Positions 7,849 through 15,965 are shown, counted from the stretch's first letter. The stretch: 33,829 bases of DNA from an uncultured Collinsella sp. (GCA_900754275.1 CAAECF010000047.1:1-33829); one strand, 5' to 3'. Numbers and translations: made by a program. Notes: a model not told the origin generated them from the letters alone.

Positions 7849-9237
7849 CTACTTTTTGAGCGCGGCCAGGGTGGGATCGACCGGCGTGGGAGCCTCCAAA
7901 TCGGAGACCTTCACAATGCCGTTCTCATCGGAGAAGGCACGGTAAATGGTCCGAATCGCCAGGTCGAAGTCCTTCTCCTCGACACCGATAATGATGTTGA
8001 TCTCGTCGCAGCTCTGCGAAATCATACGCACACTCACGCCGGCCTGACCAAGCATGCCAAACAGATGGCCCGAGATGCCGGCACGACCGCGCAGGTTGCG
8101 GCCGACGGTAGCGATAAGCGCCAGGCCCTCGACGACCTCGATCTCGAGCGGCTCGACCTCCTGCTGGATGTCGCCCACGAGCGAGTACAGCGAGTCGTGC
8201 ACATCCTGCTCCTGCACCACGGCGCCAAAGCGATCGACACCGGTGGGCATGTGCTCGACGGAAACGTCATAGCGTTCGAACACCGAAAGTGCACGGCGCA
8301 TAAAGCCAACGCGGGGCTTGGTGCGGTCGCGGGCAACGTTGATGGCGACAAAGCCGCGCTTGCCGGTCACGCCGGTAATGATGGGCTCCGCCTCGCCCTC
8401 ATCAGCCGTCTCGCTAATGATGGTGCCGGGGTCCTGCGGCGCATTGGTGTTCTTGATGACCAGCGGAATACCCGCCTCGCGCACGGGAAACACGGCTTCC
8501 TCGTGCAGGACGCTTGCACCCATGTACGAAAGCTCGCGCAGCTCCTCGTAGGTAACGCGCGCAATGGGCTGAGCCTCGGGAACAATACGCGGATCGGCAG
8601 AATAGAAACCCGAGACGTCGGTCCAGTTCTCGTACAGGTCGGCGCCCAGGCACTTGGCCAGAATCGAGCCCGAGATATCGCCACCGCCACGATCGAGCAG
8701 CTTGATCTGGCCCTCACGCGTTGCGCCGTAGAAACCGGGCATAACAAAGCCGCCCTGCTGGCCGTACTCCTGCACCAGCTCGGAGGTGCGGTTCATGCTG
8801 AGCGTACCGTCGTGATGGAACGCCACAACCGTCGCGGCGTCCAGGAACGGCAGGCCCAGGTACTCGGACATCAGGCGAGCGGTGAAGTACTCGCCGCGGC
8901 TCACAAGCTCCTCGGTGGAGTAGCCGCCCGAGCGGGCGCGCTCGGCAAAGGCTGCGAACTCCTCGCGGATGGGATAGGTGAGCTCCAGCTCGTCAGCGAT
9001 ATCAAAATAGCGCTGACCGATGTCCTCGAGCAGCTCCTCGCACGACACGTGATACTTAACGTGCGCGTTAACCAGGTAGAGCAGGTCGGTCACCTTGGTG
9101 TCGCCCTTAAAGCGGCGACCGCAGGCGGAAACCACCACAAAACGGCGGGCAGGGTCGGCATCGACGATGGCCTTGATCTTCTTGAAGTGTTCGGCGTCGG
9201 CGACCGACGAGCCGCCAAACTTGGCAATTTTTATCAT
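7849..9237 (-). CDS. lysC: aspartate kinase
   Basis: This 462-residue kinase phosphorylates aspartate, the committed step to lysine, threonine and methionine. The N-terminal amino-acid-kinase domain starts IKIAKFGGSSVAD (KFGGSS motif) and contains RGEYFTARLMSEYLG, LLDRGGGDISGSILAKCLGAD and ENWTDVSGFYSADPR. Two ACT domains fill the last ~150 residues (GFVAINVAR...; LALIATVGRNLRGRAGISGHLFGMLGQAGVSVRMISQ), which implies feedback control by lysine and/or threonine. The length is that of the single-chain LysC/ThrA-kinase type, without a fused homoserine dehydrogenase. The ATG at 9237 is preceded by GAAAGG at a rather long spacing. It is divergent from thrC. No lysine riboswitch fits in the ~100-bp gap. 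Confidence 0.95.
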   Translation of the reverse strand: MIKIAKFGGSSVADAEHFKKIKAIVDADPARRFVVVSACGRRFKGDTKVTDLLYLVNAHVKYHVSCEELLEDIGQRYFDIADELELTYPIREEFAAFAERARSGGYSTEELVSRGEYFTARLMSEYLGLPFLDAATVVAFHHDGTLSMNRTSELVQEYGQQGGFVMPGFYGATREGQIKLLDRGGGDISGSILAKCLGADLYENWTDVSGFYSADPRIVPEAQPIARVTYEELRELSYMGASVLHEEAVFPVREAGIPLVIKNTNAPQDPGTIISETADEGEAEPIITGVTGKRGFVAINVARDRTKPRVGFMRRALSVFERYDVSVEHMPTGVDRFGAVVQEQDVHDSLYSLVGDIQQEVEPLEIEVVEGLALIATVGRNLRGRAGISGHLFGMLGQAGVSVRMISQSCDEINIIIGVEEKDFDLAIRTIYRAFSDENGIVKVSDLEAPTPVDPTLAALKK

Positions 9238-9291
9238 GGCGTGGAGGTTACCTTTCTAAAAGCCTCTGCAAACCTGTTTTGCGCGCTCTGA

Positions 9292-9322
9292 TACCATGGT
9301 TTCACCGATTGGGACCAAGGTA
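9292..9322 (+). promoter_or_regulatory. small hairpin in the thrC leader
   Basis: TACCATGGT (9292-9300) can pair with ACCAAGGTA (9314-9322) with one A-A mismatch. It ends 3 bp before the thrC Shine-Dalgarno GAGGAG (9326-9331). It could modulate translation but has no leader peptide with threonine codons. Confidence 0.3.
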
Positions 9323-9340
9323 TCCGAGGAGCACTGTTAT

Positions 9341-10858
9341 ATGGGAACTTATCATAGTACACGAGGAAGCACTTTATCATGCTCAAGTAAGGTGGCAATC
9401 CGTACCGGCATCGCTCCCGACGGGGGTTTGTTTGTCTCGGACGAGCTTGGCACCCAGCAGGTCGATATCAGCTCGCTTGCTGATAAATCGTACTTTGAAA
9501 TCGCTCAAAATGTGTTGGGAATGTTACTGAACGATTACACGGACGAAGAAATTTCGGCGTGTGTCGACGAGGCATACCGCGGCACGTTCGCGAGTGAAGA
9601 GGTCACGCCTCTCGTCAAGCTCGACGCAGCACCGGGCACCGACGCCCCTCAGACCTATGTGATGGAGCTCTTTGGCGGCCCCACGAGCGCCTTCAAGGAC
9701 GTCGCCCTGCAGATGCTCCCCCGCCTCATGGCCCGCACCTCCGCCCAGGACGGCGGCGCCGAGCGCATCATGATCGTCACCGCCACGTCGGGCGACACGG
9801 GCAAGGCAGCACTCGCCGGCTTTGCCGACGCCCCGGGCACGGGCATCACCGTCTTTTATCCCGAGGGCAAAGTCAGCCGCGTACAGAATCTGCAGATGTC
9901 CACTCAGGAGGGCGATAACGTCGCCGTCTGCGGCATCCGCGGCAACTTTGACGACGCCCAGAGCGCCGTCAAGCGCATCTTTGCCGATAAGGAGCTTGCC
10001 GAGCGTCTGGAGGCCGCAGGCACGGTGCTTTCGAGCGCCAACTCCATCAACGTCGGCCGTCTGGTACCGCAGGTCGTCTACTACTTTGCCGCCTATGCGC
10101 AGCTGTTGCGCACCGGCGCCATCAAGGCTGGCGATGTCGTGGAGTTCTGCGTACCGACCGGCAACTTTGGCGATATCCTGGCCGGTTACTATGCCAAGCG
10201 CATGGGTCTGCCCGTCGCCAAGCTCATCGTCGCGAGCGACAAGAACAACGTGCTGGCTGACTTCCTGAGCACCGGCGTCTACGACCGCAACCGCCCGTTC
10301 TTCACGACCATCTCGCCTTCGATGGACATCCTCATCAGCTCTAACCTGGAGCGCATGCTGTACTTCCTGTCCGATGGCGACTGCGAGCTCGTTGCCGGCC
10401 TTATGGAGCAGCTGGCACAGACTGGTCGCTATGAGGTTCCCGCCGACCTGCTGGCAAAGATTCAGAGCGTGTTTGGCTGCGGCTGGGCCAGCGAGGACGA
10501 GGTCCGCGCCGCCATCAAGAGCTGCTGGAACGCCAACGGCTACGTGATCGACCCGCACACCGCCTGCGGCTATCACGTCTTTGAGCAGGTCGCCCCCGCC
10601 GAGGGCGCTAAGGCCCGCGTGCTGCTTTCGACCGCCAGCCCCTACAAGTTCCCACGCGCCTGCTGCGACGCCCTGGGCCTCGACGTTCCCGAGGATGATT
10701 TTGAGGCCATGCGTGTACTCGAGCAGGCCACCAACACGGTCGCCCCGACCCAGCTCGCCGAGCTCGAGTCCAAACCCGTCCGCTTCGAAGACGTCTGCGA
10801 CGTAGCCGACATGGCCAACTACGTAGAGTCTGCAGCAAAAAAGATGGCTACCAACTAA
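9341..10858 (+). CDS. thrC: threonine synthase
   Basis: This 505-residue PLP enzyme converts O-phosphohomoserine to threonine. It has the usual YHSTRG opening and GLFVSDEL. The PLP lysine is K119 in GGPTSAFKDVALQML. The phosphate-binding loop is TATSGDTGKAALAGF, followed by CVPTGNFGDILAGYYAKRMGLP. The C-terminal PHTACGYHVF and LLSTASPYKFP place it with the longer class 1 (plant/yeast/enterobacterial-like) group. The ATG at 9341 follows GAGGAG at 9-bp spacing; the 15-codon extension to 9296 lacks a ribosome binding site. It is divergent from lysC and followed by a strong terminator before thrB. Confidence 0.96.
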   Translation: MGTYHSTRGSTLSCSSKVAIRTGIAPDGGLFVSDELGTQQVDISSLADKSYFEIAQNVLGMLLNDYTDEEISACVDEAYRGTFASEEVTPLVKLDAAPGTDAPQTYVMELFGGPTSAFKDVALQMLPRLMARTSAQDGGAERIMIVTATSGDTGKAALAGFADAPGTGITVFYPEGKVSRVQNLQMSTQEGDNVAVCGIRGNFDDAQSAVKRIFADKELAERLEAAGTVLSSANSINVGRLVPQVVYYFAAYAQLLRTGAIKAGDVVEFCVPTGNFGDILAGYYAKRMGLPVAKLIVASDKNNVLADFLSTGVYDRNRPFFTTISPSMDILISSNLERMLYFLSDGDCELVAGLMEQLAQTGRYEVPADLLAKIQSVFGCGWASEDEVRAAIKSCWNANGYVIDPHTACGYHVFEQVAPAEGAKARVLLSTASPYKFPRACCDALGLDVPEDDFEAMRVLEQATNTVAPTQLAELESKPVRFEDVCDVADMANYVESAAKKMATN

Positions 10859-10870
10859 ACCCCATATAAG

Positions 10871-10902
10871 GCGCCGGCGAAAGCCGGCGCACCTTCTTTT
10901 AT
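10871..10902 (+). terminator. Rho-independent terminator of thrC
   Basis: GCGCCGGC-GAAA-GCCGGCGC forms an 8-bp GC stem with a stable tetraloop, followed by ACCTTCTTTTAT. It lies 12 bp after the thrC stop codon and separates thrC from thrB. Confidence 0.8.
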
Positions 10903-10936
10903 CAGATACCTACCGGGATGATGACGAACGTGCATA

Positions 10937-11048
10937 GCGTGCCTGGCTGTTTAGTTCGTCGCGAGTTCCGCACGCAAAGGAAAGCACTTAATGTGCTTTC
11001 CGTCTTGCGCAGGACTGCCCGAGCAGCGAACTAAACAGCCAGGCACGC
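10937..11048 (+). repeat. structured palindrome D (conserved-loop family), upstream of thrB
   Basis: The perfect 22-bp outer stem is 10937-10958/11027-11048. The internal loops contain GTTCCGCA (10965-10972) and CAGGAC (11010-11015), followed by the helix CGCAA/TTGCG and an inner stem GGAAAGCAC-TTAAT-GTGCTTTCC. It is the most divergent member, with longer loops, a GTC bulge instead of AT and a simpler apex. Its 3' arm ends one base before the thrB ribosome binding site AGGAGG (11050-11055). Confidence 0.75.
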
Positions 11049-11061
11049 CAGGAGGACTCAC

Positions 11062-11943
11062 ATGATCAAGATCACCGTCCCAGCAACAAGCGCCAACTTG
11101 GGCATTGGCTACGATACCCTCGGCATGGCCGTCAGCCTCTACTCGCACTTTACCTTTGAGCGCGCCGACAAGCTCACCATCACGGGCTGCCCCGAAGAGT
11201 TCCAAAACGAGAATAACCTGGTCTATGTAAGCTTTGTCGATGCTCTGGCCGCCTGGGGCGAGCCGGCTTTTCCCGTTGCCATCGACATCCAGACCGACGT
11301 GCCCGTCGCCCGCGGCCTGGGCTCCAGCTCCACCTGCGTCGTCGCCGGCATTATGGCCGCCGCCGCACTGACAGGCCACACCGTCGACCGCGCCGAGCTG
11401 GTTCGCATCGCCACCGAGGTCGAGGGCCATCCCGATAACGTCGCCCCCGCTATCCTGGGCGGCGCCGTCTGCTCCTTTACGCCGACCGATTCGCTCCCCC
11501 AGTGCCTGCGCTACGAGGTGAGCGATCGCCTGCGTTTTATTACCGTGATTCCGCCCTACGAGGTACACACGAGCGAGGCGCGCAAGGTCGTGCCGCAGGA
11601 GATTCCGCTCTCCACCGCCGTGTGGCAGATGGGCCGCATCGCCGGTATGACGCGCGGCTTGGAGACCGGTGACCTCAACCTGATTGCCGCCGCCAATGAC
11701 GACCGCATTCAGGAGCCCTATCGTCGCCGCCTGATTCCCGACTACAACGCCGTGCGCGACACCTGCCTTAACGGCGGCGCTAAGACCATCTGGATTAGCG
11801 GCTCGGGCTCGACCCTCATGGCTGTGACCGACGACACCATCGTGGCAAAGTTCCTGCAGGTCAAGCTGCGCGAGCAGTTCCCTAAGTGTGATACGCATAT
11901 TCTGACGTGCGACACCGAGGGCGCTCAAATCGAGTACCTGTAG
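11062..11943 (+). CDS. thrB: homoserine kinase
   Basis: This 293-residue GHMP-family kinase phosphorylates homoserine to make the threonine synthase substrate. The N-terminal VPATSANLGIGYDTLGMA is characteristic. The phosphate-binding GHMP motif is PVARGLGSSS (81-90). EGHPDNVAPAILGGAV and the C-terminal WISGSGSTLMAV also fit. The ATG follows AGGAGG at 6-bp spacing. It lies 3' of thrC on the same strand but beyond a strong terminator and palindrome D, so it is either expressed by read-through or from a promoter hidden in the 10.90-10.94 kb gap. The stop codon is inside the outermost arm of palindrome C. Confidence 0.95.
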   Translation: MIKITVPATSANLGIGYDTLGMAVSLYSHFTFERADKLTITGCPEEFQNENNLVYVSFVDALAAWGEPAFPVAIDIQTDVPVARGLGSSSTCVVAGIMAAAALTGHTVDRAELVRIATEVEGHPDNVAPAILGGAVCSFTPTDSLPQCLRYEVSDRLRFITVIPPYEVHTSEARKVVPQEIPLSTAVWQMGRIAGMTRGLETGDLNLIAAANDDRIQEPYRRRLIPDYNAVRDTCLNGGAKTIWISGSGSTLMAVTDDTIVAKFLQVKLREQFPKCDTHILTCDTEGAQIEYL

Positions 11944-12123
11944 ACATCCTCCCCATATACCTGTCCGGGACGGTCGGGATGTTCCCTCAAAATCGTCCTC
12001 GCGCATGAAGGCCCCTTGTCCTGCTCCTACGGAGCGATGGACAAGGGGCCTTCGCGCTGCGGAATGATTTTGAGGGAACATCCCGACCGTCCCTGTGCTT
12101 ACCTTGCTGAGGATGTCTACAGG
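11937..12123 (-). repeat. structured palindrome C (conserved-loop family), nested in an outer repeat
   Basis: An outer perfect 15-bp repeat (11937-11951/12109-12123) starts inside the last thrB codons and includes the stop. Inside is a perfect 28-bp stem (11967-11994/12066-12093). The conserved loop is ATTCCGCA opposite GAGGAC read on the minus strand (12058-12065 and 11995-12000). Then come GCGC/GCGC, an AT bulge (12005-12006) and a 15-bp stem (12007-12021/12039-12053). The apex GCTCC-N3-GGAGC between CTTGTCC and GGACAAG nearly matches that of palindrome A. It sits between the convergent genes thrB and engB. Confidence 0.88.
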
Positions 12124-12201
12124 GACCCACGCTTTGAAGGGGCGCCAGGCTGAAATCATGGCCTTTTATTGATAGGGGCTCTTGCTAGGCTGGGGCACTT
12201 A

Positions 12202-12792
12202 TTAGAGGCAGGCTTCGGCGATGCGGCGCTTGAGTTCGTCGATGCCGGTACCGGTCTGGGAGCTTGTGATGATCACGTTCTCGGCCGGGACGTTGAGCTG
12301 CTTTTTGATGGCTGCTGCTTGGCGGGCCTGCTGGGTGCGGCTGAGTTTGTCGGCCTTGGTGAGGCAGACGATAAAGTTGAACTCGTTGCCCTGTAGGTAG
12401 TCGATCATGTCGTGGTCGAGCTTGCTGGGGTCGTGACGAATGTCCACCAACGAGACGACCAAGTTAAAGCTGCGCTCGGAGTCGAAAAAGTCGCCGATAA
12501 GCTCGGCCCAGCGGTCGCGCTCGGCCTTGGAGCGACGGGCGAAACCGTAACCCGGCAGGTCCACGAAATGCACGTCATCGGCCTCAAAGAAGTTGATGTT
12601 GCTCGTCTTGCCCGGCGTACTGGAAACCTTGACCAGGTTCTTGCGGCCAAAGAGCTTGTTCATGATGGACGACTTGCCCACGTTGGAGCGGCCGACAAAG
12701 CTCACCTCGGGGCAGGTGGACTCGGGGATCTGCGAAACCTTGCCGTAGCTGGCGACGAACTTGGCAAGCTGATAGTTAATGGAATCGGCCAT
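12202..12792 (-). CDS. engB: ribosome-biogenesis GTP-binding protein EngB/YsxC
   Basis: This 196-residue GTPase of the EngB/YihA family is required for large-subunit assembly. It has G1 GRSNVGKSS (34-42), a switch I threonine in SSTPGKTSNINFF, G3 DLPGYGFARRSKAERDRWAELI, G4 TKAD and a G5-like ITSSQTGTGIDEL. The size is normal. The ATG at 12792 is chosen because AAGGAG lies 5 bp upstream; a GTG two codons earlier abuts that site. It follows the nucleosidase gene by 38 bp in the same direction and probably shares its transcript. Confidence 0.95.
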   Translation of the reverse strand: MADSINYQLAKFVASYGKVSQIPESTCPEVSFVGRSNVGKSSIMNKLFGRKNLVKVSSTPGKTSNINFFEADDVHFVDLPGYGFARRSKAERDRWAELIGDFFDSERSFNLVVSLVDIRHDPSKLDHDMIDYLQGNEFNFIVCLTKADKLSRTQQARQAAAIKKQLNVPAENVIITSSQTGTGIDELKRRIAEACL

Positions 12793-12830
12793 GGACACTC
12801 CTTGGTCGTAGGTTCTTACAAATAGACGCG

Positions 12831-13571
12831 CTATTGCGCAGCGGCAATGCGGCGGACGATATCGAGCGTGATGTCACTTGCGACACGCGCGTACTCGAAC
12901 AGATCGAACTCGCGCTCGCAAATTGCATCGTACGCCTCGTCACAATTATCGCTGATAGCGCGCAACACCAGGCAATCGACACCATTTTTGGTTGCGACAT
13001 GGGCAATTGCCGCGCCCTCCATGCCGACACAATCGGCATGCGTCGCCTCGATAGCGTCGTTGCGCATGGTGGCGCCCGTCACAAAGCGGTTACCCGTGGC
13101 AATCGTGCCGACCAGGAACTGCTTGGTGCCCTCATTCGAAGCGACTGCATTTGTCGAAGCGTCAACAAACCCACGCTCAGCAAGCACTTCGGCGGCAATA
13201 TCGACCAGCGCGGGCGTCGAGCCAAACTCCTCGAGCCCCGGTGCGGACTCGGCGATAAGCGCGGTATCGGTATCCAGATAGCGCAGGCGTTTGCCAATGA
13301 CCACGTCGTCGATATGGAGCTTGGGGTTCAAACCGCCCGCAATGCCCGAAAACACAACAGCCTGCGGAGCATACTTGCTAATGAGGTGCTGTGTTGCAGC
13401 GGCGGCGTTCACCGTGCCCATGCCCGCCGTTGTGGCGACAACTGTCAGGCCGTCGAGCTCACCGCTCACAACGGTCAAGCCTGCCTCCCGTGCCTCGCAA
13501 ACGTCGCTCAGCTCTTCCTTAATCTGCATGATCTCTTTTTCGAGCGCACCGATAATCGCAATGGTAGCCAT
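12831..13571 (-). CDS. mtnN: 5'-methylthioadenosine/S-adenosylhomocysteine nucleosidase
   Basis: This 246-residue enzyme cleaves adenine from MTA and SAH, serving methionine salvage and removal of methyltransferase products. It matches the family along its length: IAIIGALEKEI with the catalytic-region Glu, GMGTVNAAAATQ, FSGIAGGLNPKLHIDDVVIG, MEGAAIAHVATKNGVDCLVLRAISDNCD with the substrate-binding MEG and catalytic Asp in RAISD. The ATG at 13571 follows GGGGAATGGC; an upstream TTG extension is less likely. It lies between a serine hydrolase gene (78 bp upstream) and engB. Confidence 0.94.
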   Translation of the reverse strand: MATIAIIGALEKEIMQIKEELSDVCEAREAGLTVVSGELDGLTVVATTAGMGTVNAAAATQHLISKYAPQAVVFSGIAGGLNPKLHIDDVVIGKRLRYLDTDTALIAESAPGLEEFGSTPALVDIAAEVLAERGFVDASTNAVASNEGTKQFLVGTIATGNRFVTGATMRNDAIEATHADCVGMEGAAIAHVATKNGVDCLVLRAISDNCDEAYDAICEREFDLFEYARVASDITLDIVRRIAAAQ

Positions 13572-13621
13572 GCCATTCCCCAAACCTATTCGAAATTCTC
13601 AACCACGGTATGGTACCAGCA

Positions 13622-13643
13622 TTTTGTTTGACCTCGTCAAACG
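13622..13643 (-). terminator. weak hairpin after the serine hydrolase gene
   Basis: On the minus strand GTTTGAC-GAG-GTCAAAC is followed by AAAATG; on the plus strand it is preceded by TTTT. The stem has seven pairs and only the minus-strand gene upstream ends nearby. The tail is A-rich rather than U-rich in the sense direction, so termination is doubtful. Confidence 0.3.
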
Positions 13644-13649
13644 AACACG

Positions 13650-14768
13650 CTAAGCCAGTGCAGCTCGCGTATCAAACAGAGCCTTTGCAATCGCGGCCGT
13701 AACCTCGCTCGAGCGGTCGCTCCACGGCATCGATGTCATGATACCCATGACATAGGTACAGCCATCGATGTCGATAAGGCCCGCATCGCATGTCGAGTAG
13801 TAACCATCCTCGCTAATCCAGCCTGCCTTGTTGCGCACCAAAACCTGCTCGTCCGCAATGCCATCGCGAATAAACGAGCGCGATGTTGATGCCAGAAGGC
13901 CCGACAACCACTGTGAAGTCTCGGTATCCATGCTCAGATACTCGCTCATCTCACGCCATAACCTCGCAGAAGTGCGCGGGCAGTAGGTCGGAAAATCACT
14001 CATCGGATTCAGTGCCGTTTCGTCATCAACACCCAGATTGGCAATCCAATCCTCATAGCCATCATGGTCAAACGCCGCGCGTAACGCGATAAACGAATCG
14101 TTGTCCGAGTTGACGACCGCGGCCTCGATAAGGTCACGCACTGTCTGCCAGCCCATGCTGTAACCACCATACGTGGCTAAAGGCCCATCGAGCGACACCT
14201 GCCCCGATTCGACCAACATCTCGCAAATATAGAGTGCATACAGCGCCTTATAACTGCTCGCTCCATACACCTCAACATCGGCGTTATACGTCACGCCCCT
14301 ACCACTCGATAGGTCGTAGAACACTACACCCACGTCGCCCAGCTCCTGCGCCCGACACAGGGCATCCTGGAGCGAGGCAAGGCTCTCATCCTCCAAGGCA
14401 GGAGTCTTGTTATCCACCAACGAGAAGGTCCGAACGGTATCACCCGAAGGGATATCGTTGAAGTCCGCCTTCGAAAGTCTCGTCTTGAGATCTGCCGTCG
14501 ACAGAGCTTGATCTGCCGACGCTTTGGACTTTGAAACCTTCTCGTTTTGCAGCTGTACCGTTGACGCATCTGGGCGCCCCGTTCGCTCCGAGGCGTAGGT
14601 TTTAACGGTAATTCCGAGGATAATAACCGCCGACGTTAGCATCCCAATAGCGGCAATCTTCCTCACGCGGATGCGAGCGCCGGCAAGGCCACGCGAAGAC
14701 GTGCCCTTCGTCTTATATCTGCTGCCATGCTGCGGCACATACTCGTCCCGCGATGCGATGTTTCGCAC
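13650..14768 (-). CDS. membrane-anchored class A beta-lactamase-like serine hydrolase
   Basis: This is a protein of about 372 residues with a basic cytoplasmic N-terminus, one membrane helix (IAAIGMLTSAVIILGITV), a Ser/Lys/Ala-rich linker and an extracytoplasmic catalytic domain. The penicillin-binding signature set is visible: SSYK (SxxK nucleophile), NSDNDSF (SDN motif) and VRNKAGW in place of KTG. An E-rich omega-loop motif is not obvious, so it may be a cell-wall peptidase or an inactive relative rather than a true beta-lactamase. The GTG at 14768 is preceded by AGGAG at 6-bp spacing; an ATG 13 codons upstream (14807) lacks a site. It heads a possible three-gene unit with mtnN and engB. 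Confidence 0.8.
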   Translation of the reverse strand: MRNIASRDEYVPQHGSRYKTKGTSSRGLAGARIRVRKIAAIGMLTSAVIILGITVKTYASERTGRPDASTVQLQNEKVSKSKASADQALSTADLKTRLSKADFNDIPSGDTVRTFSLVDNKTPALEDESLASLQDALCRAQELGDVGVVFYDLSSGRGVTYNADVEVYGASSYKALYALYICEMLVESGQVSLDGPLATYGGYSMGWQTVRDLIEAAVVNSDNDSFIALRAAFDHDGYEDWIANLGVDDETALNPMSDFPTYCPRTSARLWREMSEYLSMDTETSQWLSGLLASTSRSFIRDGIADEQVLVRNKAGWISEDGYYSTCDAGLIDIDGCTYVMGIMTSMPWSDRSSEVTAAIAKALFDTRAALA

Positions 14769-14926
14769 GTGGTCTCCTGACTGCCACCGTTTATATACGA
14801 GCAGCATGATACCGAGCAGGCATTTCTTTCCAAAGATATTCAGCAGCGTTTAAGGTGTCTTTAAAGAAACCACAAGCGTATTTATCCAAATGGCACGATT
14901 CTGTTGCGCATCTCTACCCAAAACGA

Positions 14927-14993
14927 AGTTGCGGTGAAATGGTTCCTGTTTGGGCGACATGGGCCTAAAAACAAGAACTATTCCACCGCAACT
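14927..14993 (-). repeat. long hairpin downstream of pflA
   Basis: The arms 14927-14951 and 14969-14993 pair over 25 positions with three differences. Read on the minus strand, the pflA sense strand, two of these become G-U pairs. On that strand the stem is followed by TCGTTTTGG. It may be the pflA 3' hairpin or terminator, but it starts about 37 bp after the stop codon. Confidence 0.55.
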
Positions 14994-15029
14994 CAGCTGG
15001 GAACGAGGGGATATGAGGGCTATGGCATG

Positions 15030-15848
15030 CTATCCGATAGCGTTTTTGAGCTCCGCACGGCGCTTTTTCATACCGGCCATAACGGCATTGCGCAGCTCGG
15101 GCATGCGCGCGGTATCCATCTGGGGCACGCCCTCGAGCTTATAGGGAATGCCCAGTTGCTCGTACTTGACGACACCCATCGTGTGATACGGCAGCATTTC
15201 CAGGCCCACCACGTTGTGCCATGGAGCGATGAGGCGACCGAGCTTCTCGCACTCCTCCGCCGTGTCGGTAATGCCCGGCACAACCACGTGGCGGATAACG
15301 ACCTTGATATTGCGACGTGCAAGCTCATCGCCAAACGCCAGGATGCGTGCGGGATCACAACCGGTCAGCTTTTTATGCTCGACCGGGTCGGCATGCTTAA
15401 TATCGAGCAGTACCATGTCGGTCTCGTTGAGCACGGCATCGAACTTCTCGGGATGCTGAGGGTCGAAGGCGTAGCCACAGCTATCCAGGCAGGTATGCAC
15501 ACGACCATCGGGGTTGTTGTGCATTGCACGGAACAGGTCGGCCAAAAACTCGGGCTGCAGAAGCGGCTCGCCGCCCGAAACGGTAATGCCACCGCTGCGG
15601 TAAAACTCATGGTTGCTCTGGAACTCGTCCATCAGATGCTCGACGGTCACCATGGTGCCGCCGTTAACCGACCAGGTATCGGGATTGTGGCAATACGCGC
15701 AGCGCATGGGACAGCCTTGGACAAACACTACGAAGCGGATGCCGGGACCGTCAACCGTACCCATCGTCTCGATCGAATGTACGCGGCCCAGGGCAAACGC
15801 GGAGTCCTCGGGACGAGCGTCCACACCCTCGAGCGTCATCTCAGCCAT
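15030..15848 (-). CDS. pflA: pyruvate formate-lyase activating enzyme
   Basis: This 272-residue radical SAM enzyme makes the glycyl radical on pyruvate formate-lyase. The 4Fe-4S site is C46-x3-C50-x2-C53 in GCPMRCAYCHNP. SIETMGTVDGPGIRFVVFVQ before it and the SGGEPLLQPEF motif after it are typical of PFL-AE. C-terminal LEMLPYHTMGVVKYEQLGI is also family-specific. The ATG at 15848 is preceded by AAGG and GGGA; an ATG 7 codons earlier has no site. It is unusual in lying about 7.2 kb from its substrate genes rather than next to them. Confidence 0.94.
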   Translation of the reverse strand: MAEMTLEGVDARPEDSAFALGRVHSIETMGTVDGPGIRFVVFVQGCPMRCAYCHNPDTWSVNGGTMVTVEHLMDEFQSNHEFYRSGGITVSGGEPLLQPEFLADLFRAMHNNPDGRVHTCLDSCGYAFDPQHPEKFDAVLNETDMVLLDIKHADPVEHKKLTGCDPARILAFGDELARRNIKVVIRHVVVPGITDTAEECEKLGRLIAPWHNVVGLEMLPYHTMGVVKYEQLGIPYKLEGVPQMDTARMPELRNAVMAGMKKRRAELKNAIG

Positions 15849-15965
15849 TCCCGCTACCTTGCCTCTCATTGGTTTTAGTTACATAAATGCCAGAGCCATT
15901 CTAGCCCATACATATGATGGCGAAACGGTTTAGAGGTCAATTAGGTCGTCCTATTTGACTCCACG

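Noticed and set aside
7702..9291. 529-codon open frame opposite lysC
   Set aside because: Antisense shadow of aspartate kinase; no ribosome binding site and no recognisable domain.
7676..9340. Lysine riboswitch or threonine attenuator near lysC or thrC
   Set aside because: The gap upstream of both genes is about 100 bp, without lysine-riboswitch core elements or a leader peptide rich in threonine codons.
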